Origin: a virus
IMG/VR virus record: IMGVR_UViG_3300031974_003624
Location: 1-20,308 of that record
Reading direction: 5' to 3' (one strand)
Length of the DNA stretch: 20,308 bases
Part shown: positions 19,878 to 20,308 of the stretch, piece after piece
Position numbering within the stretch: position 1 is the first letter of the stretch
How the letters are laid out: the number at the start of each line of letters is the position of its first letter
The notes under the pieces: model-generated
Seen by the model: the letters and a program-made list of their open reading frames with translations, nothing else
What the model was told of the DNA's origin: nothing
The model's database searches: none
Program-made: the position numbers and the translations under genes

Positions 19878-20308
19878 ATGGCTGTAGGTCGCATATCAGG
19901 ACCGTTGTTAAAATCTAATCTGCTACGTAATGGCGTAGATCTTGCTGTAGAAACAGATCTCCTTTACTTTGACGTTACTAATTCTAGACTAGGTGTAAAA
20001 ACAACTTCCCCAGGATATGATTTACACGTAGCTGGCACACTTTTTGCGACTAATCTGACATCTGATCAAATCACTGTTGATAATTTACAGTTAGACGGAT
20101 CTACATTATCATCTGTTGTAGGTGACCTAATTTTACAACCTGCTACAGGATCAGATCAAGTTACAGTAAGTGGCAATATGGAAGTTACTGGCGACCTTAC
20201 CATTGGCGGAAGTATTACATTAGGTGACGCAGATACTGATGGTATAACACTAGATGCAGAAATCACAAGTGATATTGTGCCTGATGCTTCGGCGACTTAT
20301 AATCTTGG
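19878..20308 (+). CDS. Tail-fibre-like structural protein, 3' end cut off
   Basis: First 143 residues (no stop before the edge). It begins MAVGRISGPLLKSNLLRNGVD and continues with DLLYFDVTNSRLGVKTTSP and DLHVAGTLFATNL, a pattern well known in fibre or baseplate-linked structural proteins of marine T4-like phages (from memory). Short beta repeats follow (GDLILQPATG, MEVTGDLTIGGSITLGDAD), as in fibre shafts. Own perfect late promoter and strong SD. Host-recognition role is likely but inferred. Confidence 0.8.
   Translation, partial: MAVGRISGPLLKSNLLRNGVDLAVETDLLYFDVTNSRLGVKTTSPGYDLHVAGTLFATNLTSDQITVDNLQLDGSTLSSVVGDLILQPATGSDQVTVSGNMEVTGDLTIGGSITLGDADTDGITLDAEITSDIVPDASATYNL

Noticed and set aside
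1-20308. tRNA genes, CRISPR arrays, insertion sequences
   Set aside because: No spaced direct repeats with unique spacers, no transposase, and no cloverleaf sequence was recognised by eye; a tRNA scan would settle the tRNA part.

Overview
The window is AT-rich, gene-dense DNA with almost no spacer. It looks like part of a marine T4-like myovirus genome, probably from a phage of a low-GC marine proteobacterium such as SAR11 (a pelagimyophage). The host is an inference. Evidence for a phage is the run of short overlapping cistrons, perfect or near-perfect T4-type late promoter boxes (NATAAATA) placed just upstream of genes, small conserved virion-type proteins, two peptidoglycan hydrolases, an HNH endonuclease and a tail-fibre-like protein running off the right edge. 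No T4 core gene (capsid, portal, terminase) lies inside the window. No tRNA or CRISPR was seen.

Layout. 1-3531 (minus strand): a curli-like (type VIII secretion) cassette, csgF - csgG - curlin-repeat protein - FecR-domain protein - second curlin-repeat protein (runs off the left edge). 3626-4105 (plus): a staphylococcal-nuclease-like protein. 4102-6247 (minus): an operon behind a consensus sigma70 promoter, with an Nfu-type Fe-S scaffold, heme oxygenase, ferredoxin-dependent bilin reductase (PcyX-like) and a PD-(D/E)XK exonuclease. 6278-13015 (minus): late virion-type genes, including a highly basic protein, a coiled-coil membrane protein, a probable abundant small virion protein with its own promoter and terminator, a ligase-fold protein (KxDG) and a pol-beta-type nucleotidyltransferase. 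13070-14553 (plus): a class 3 lipase and four very small coupled cistrons. 14565-17902 (minus): HNH endonuclease, LysM-lysozyme, an ADP-ribosyltransferase-like protein, a GH24 lysozyme with a PG-binding domain, a Lys/Arg-rich protein and a small basic protein. 17991-20308 (plus): two paralogous one-TM proteins, three virion-type proteins, and the start of a tail-fibre-like gene.

How the parts fit. Two metabolic or cell-surface modules (curli secretion and bilin synthesis) flank the nuclease gene. The rest looks like virion and lysis functions. At least nine proteins of very different fold begin with the same short leader, roughly M-[K/R]-hydrophobic-x-[E/D]-[L/I]-[L/I]-x-E. It ends in L/I-x-E, the cleavage consensus of the T4 prohead protease, and resembles the T4 capsid-targeting sequence. 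I infer that these enzymes (lysozymes, ART-like protein, ligase-like protein, nucleotidyltransferase, basic protein) are packed inside the head and delivered with the DNA. Several genes have a promoter box so close to the ATG that the mRNA should be leaderless.

Two promoter classes are visible: sigma70-like (nfu/bilin operon, HNH gene, two small plus-strand gene clusters) and T4-late-like (virion genes, probably also curli).
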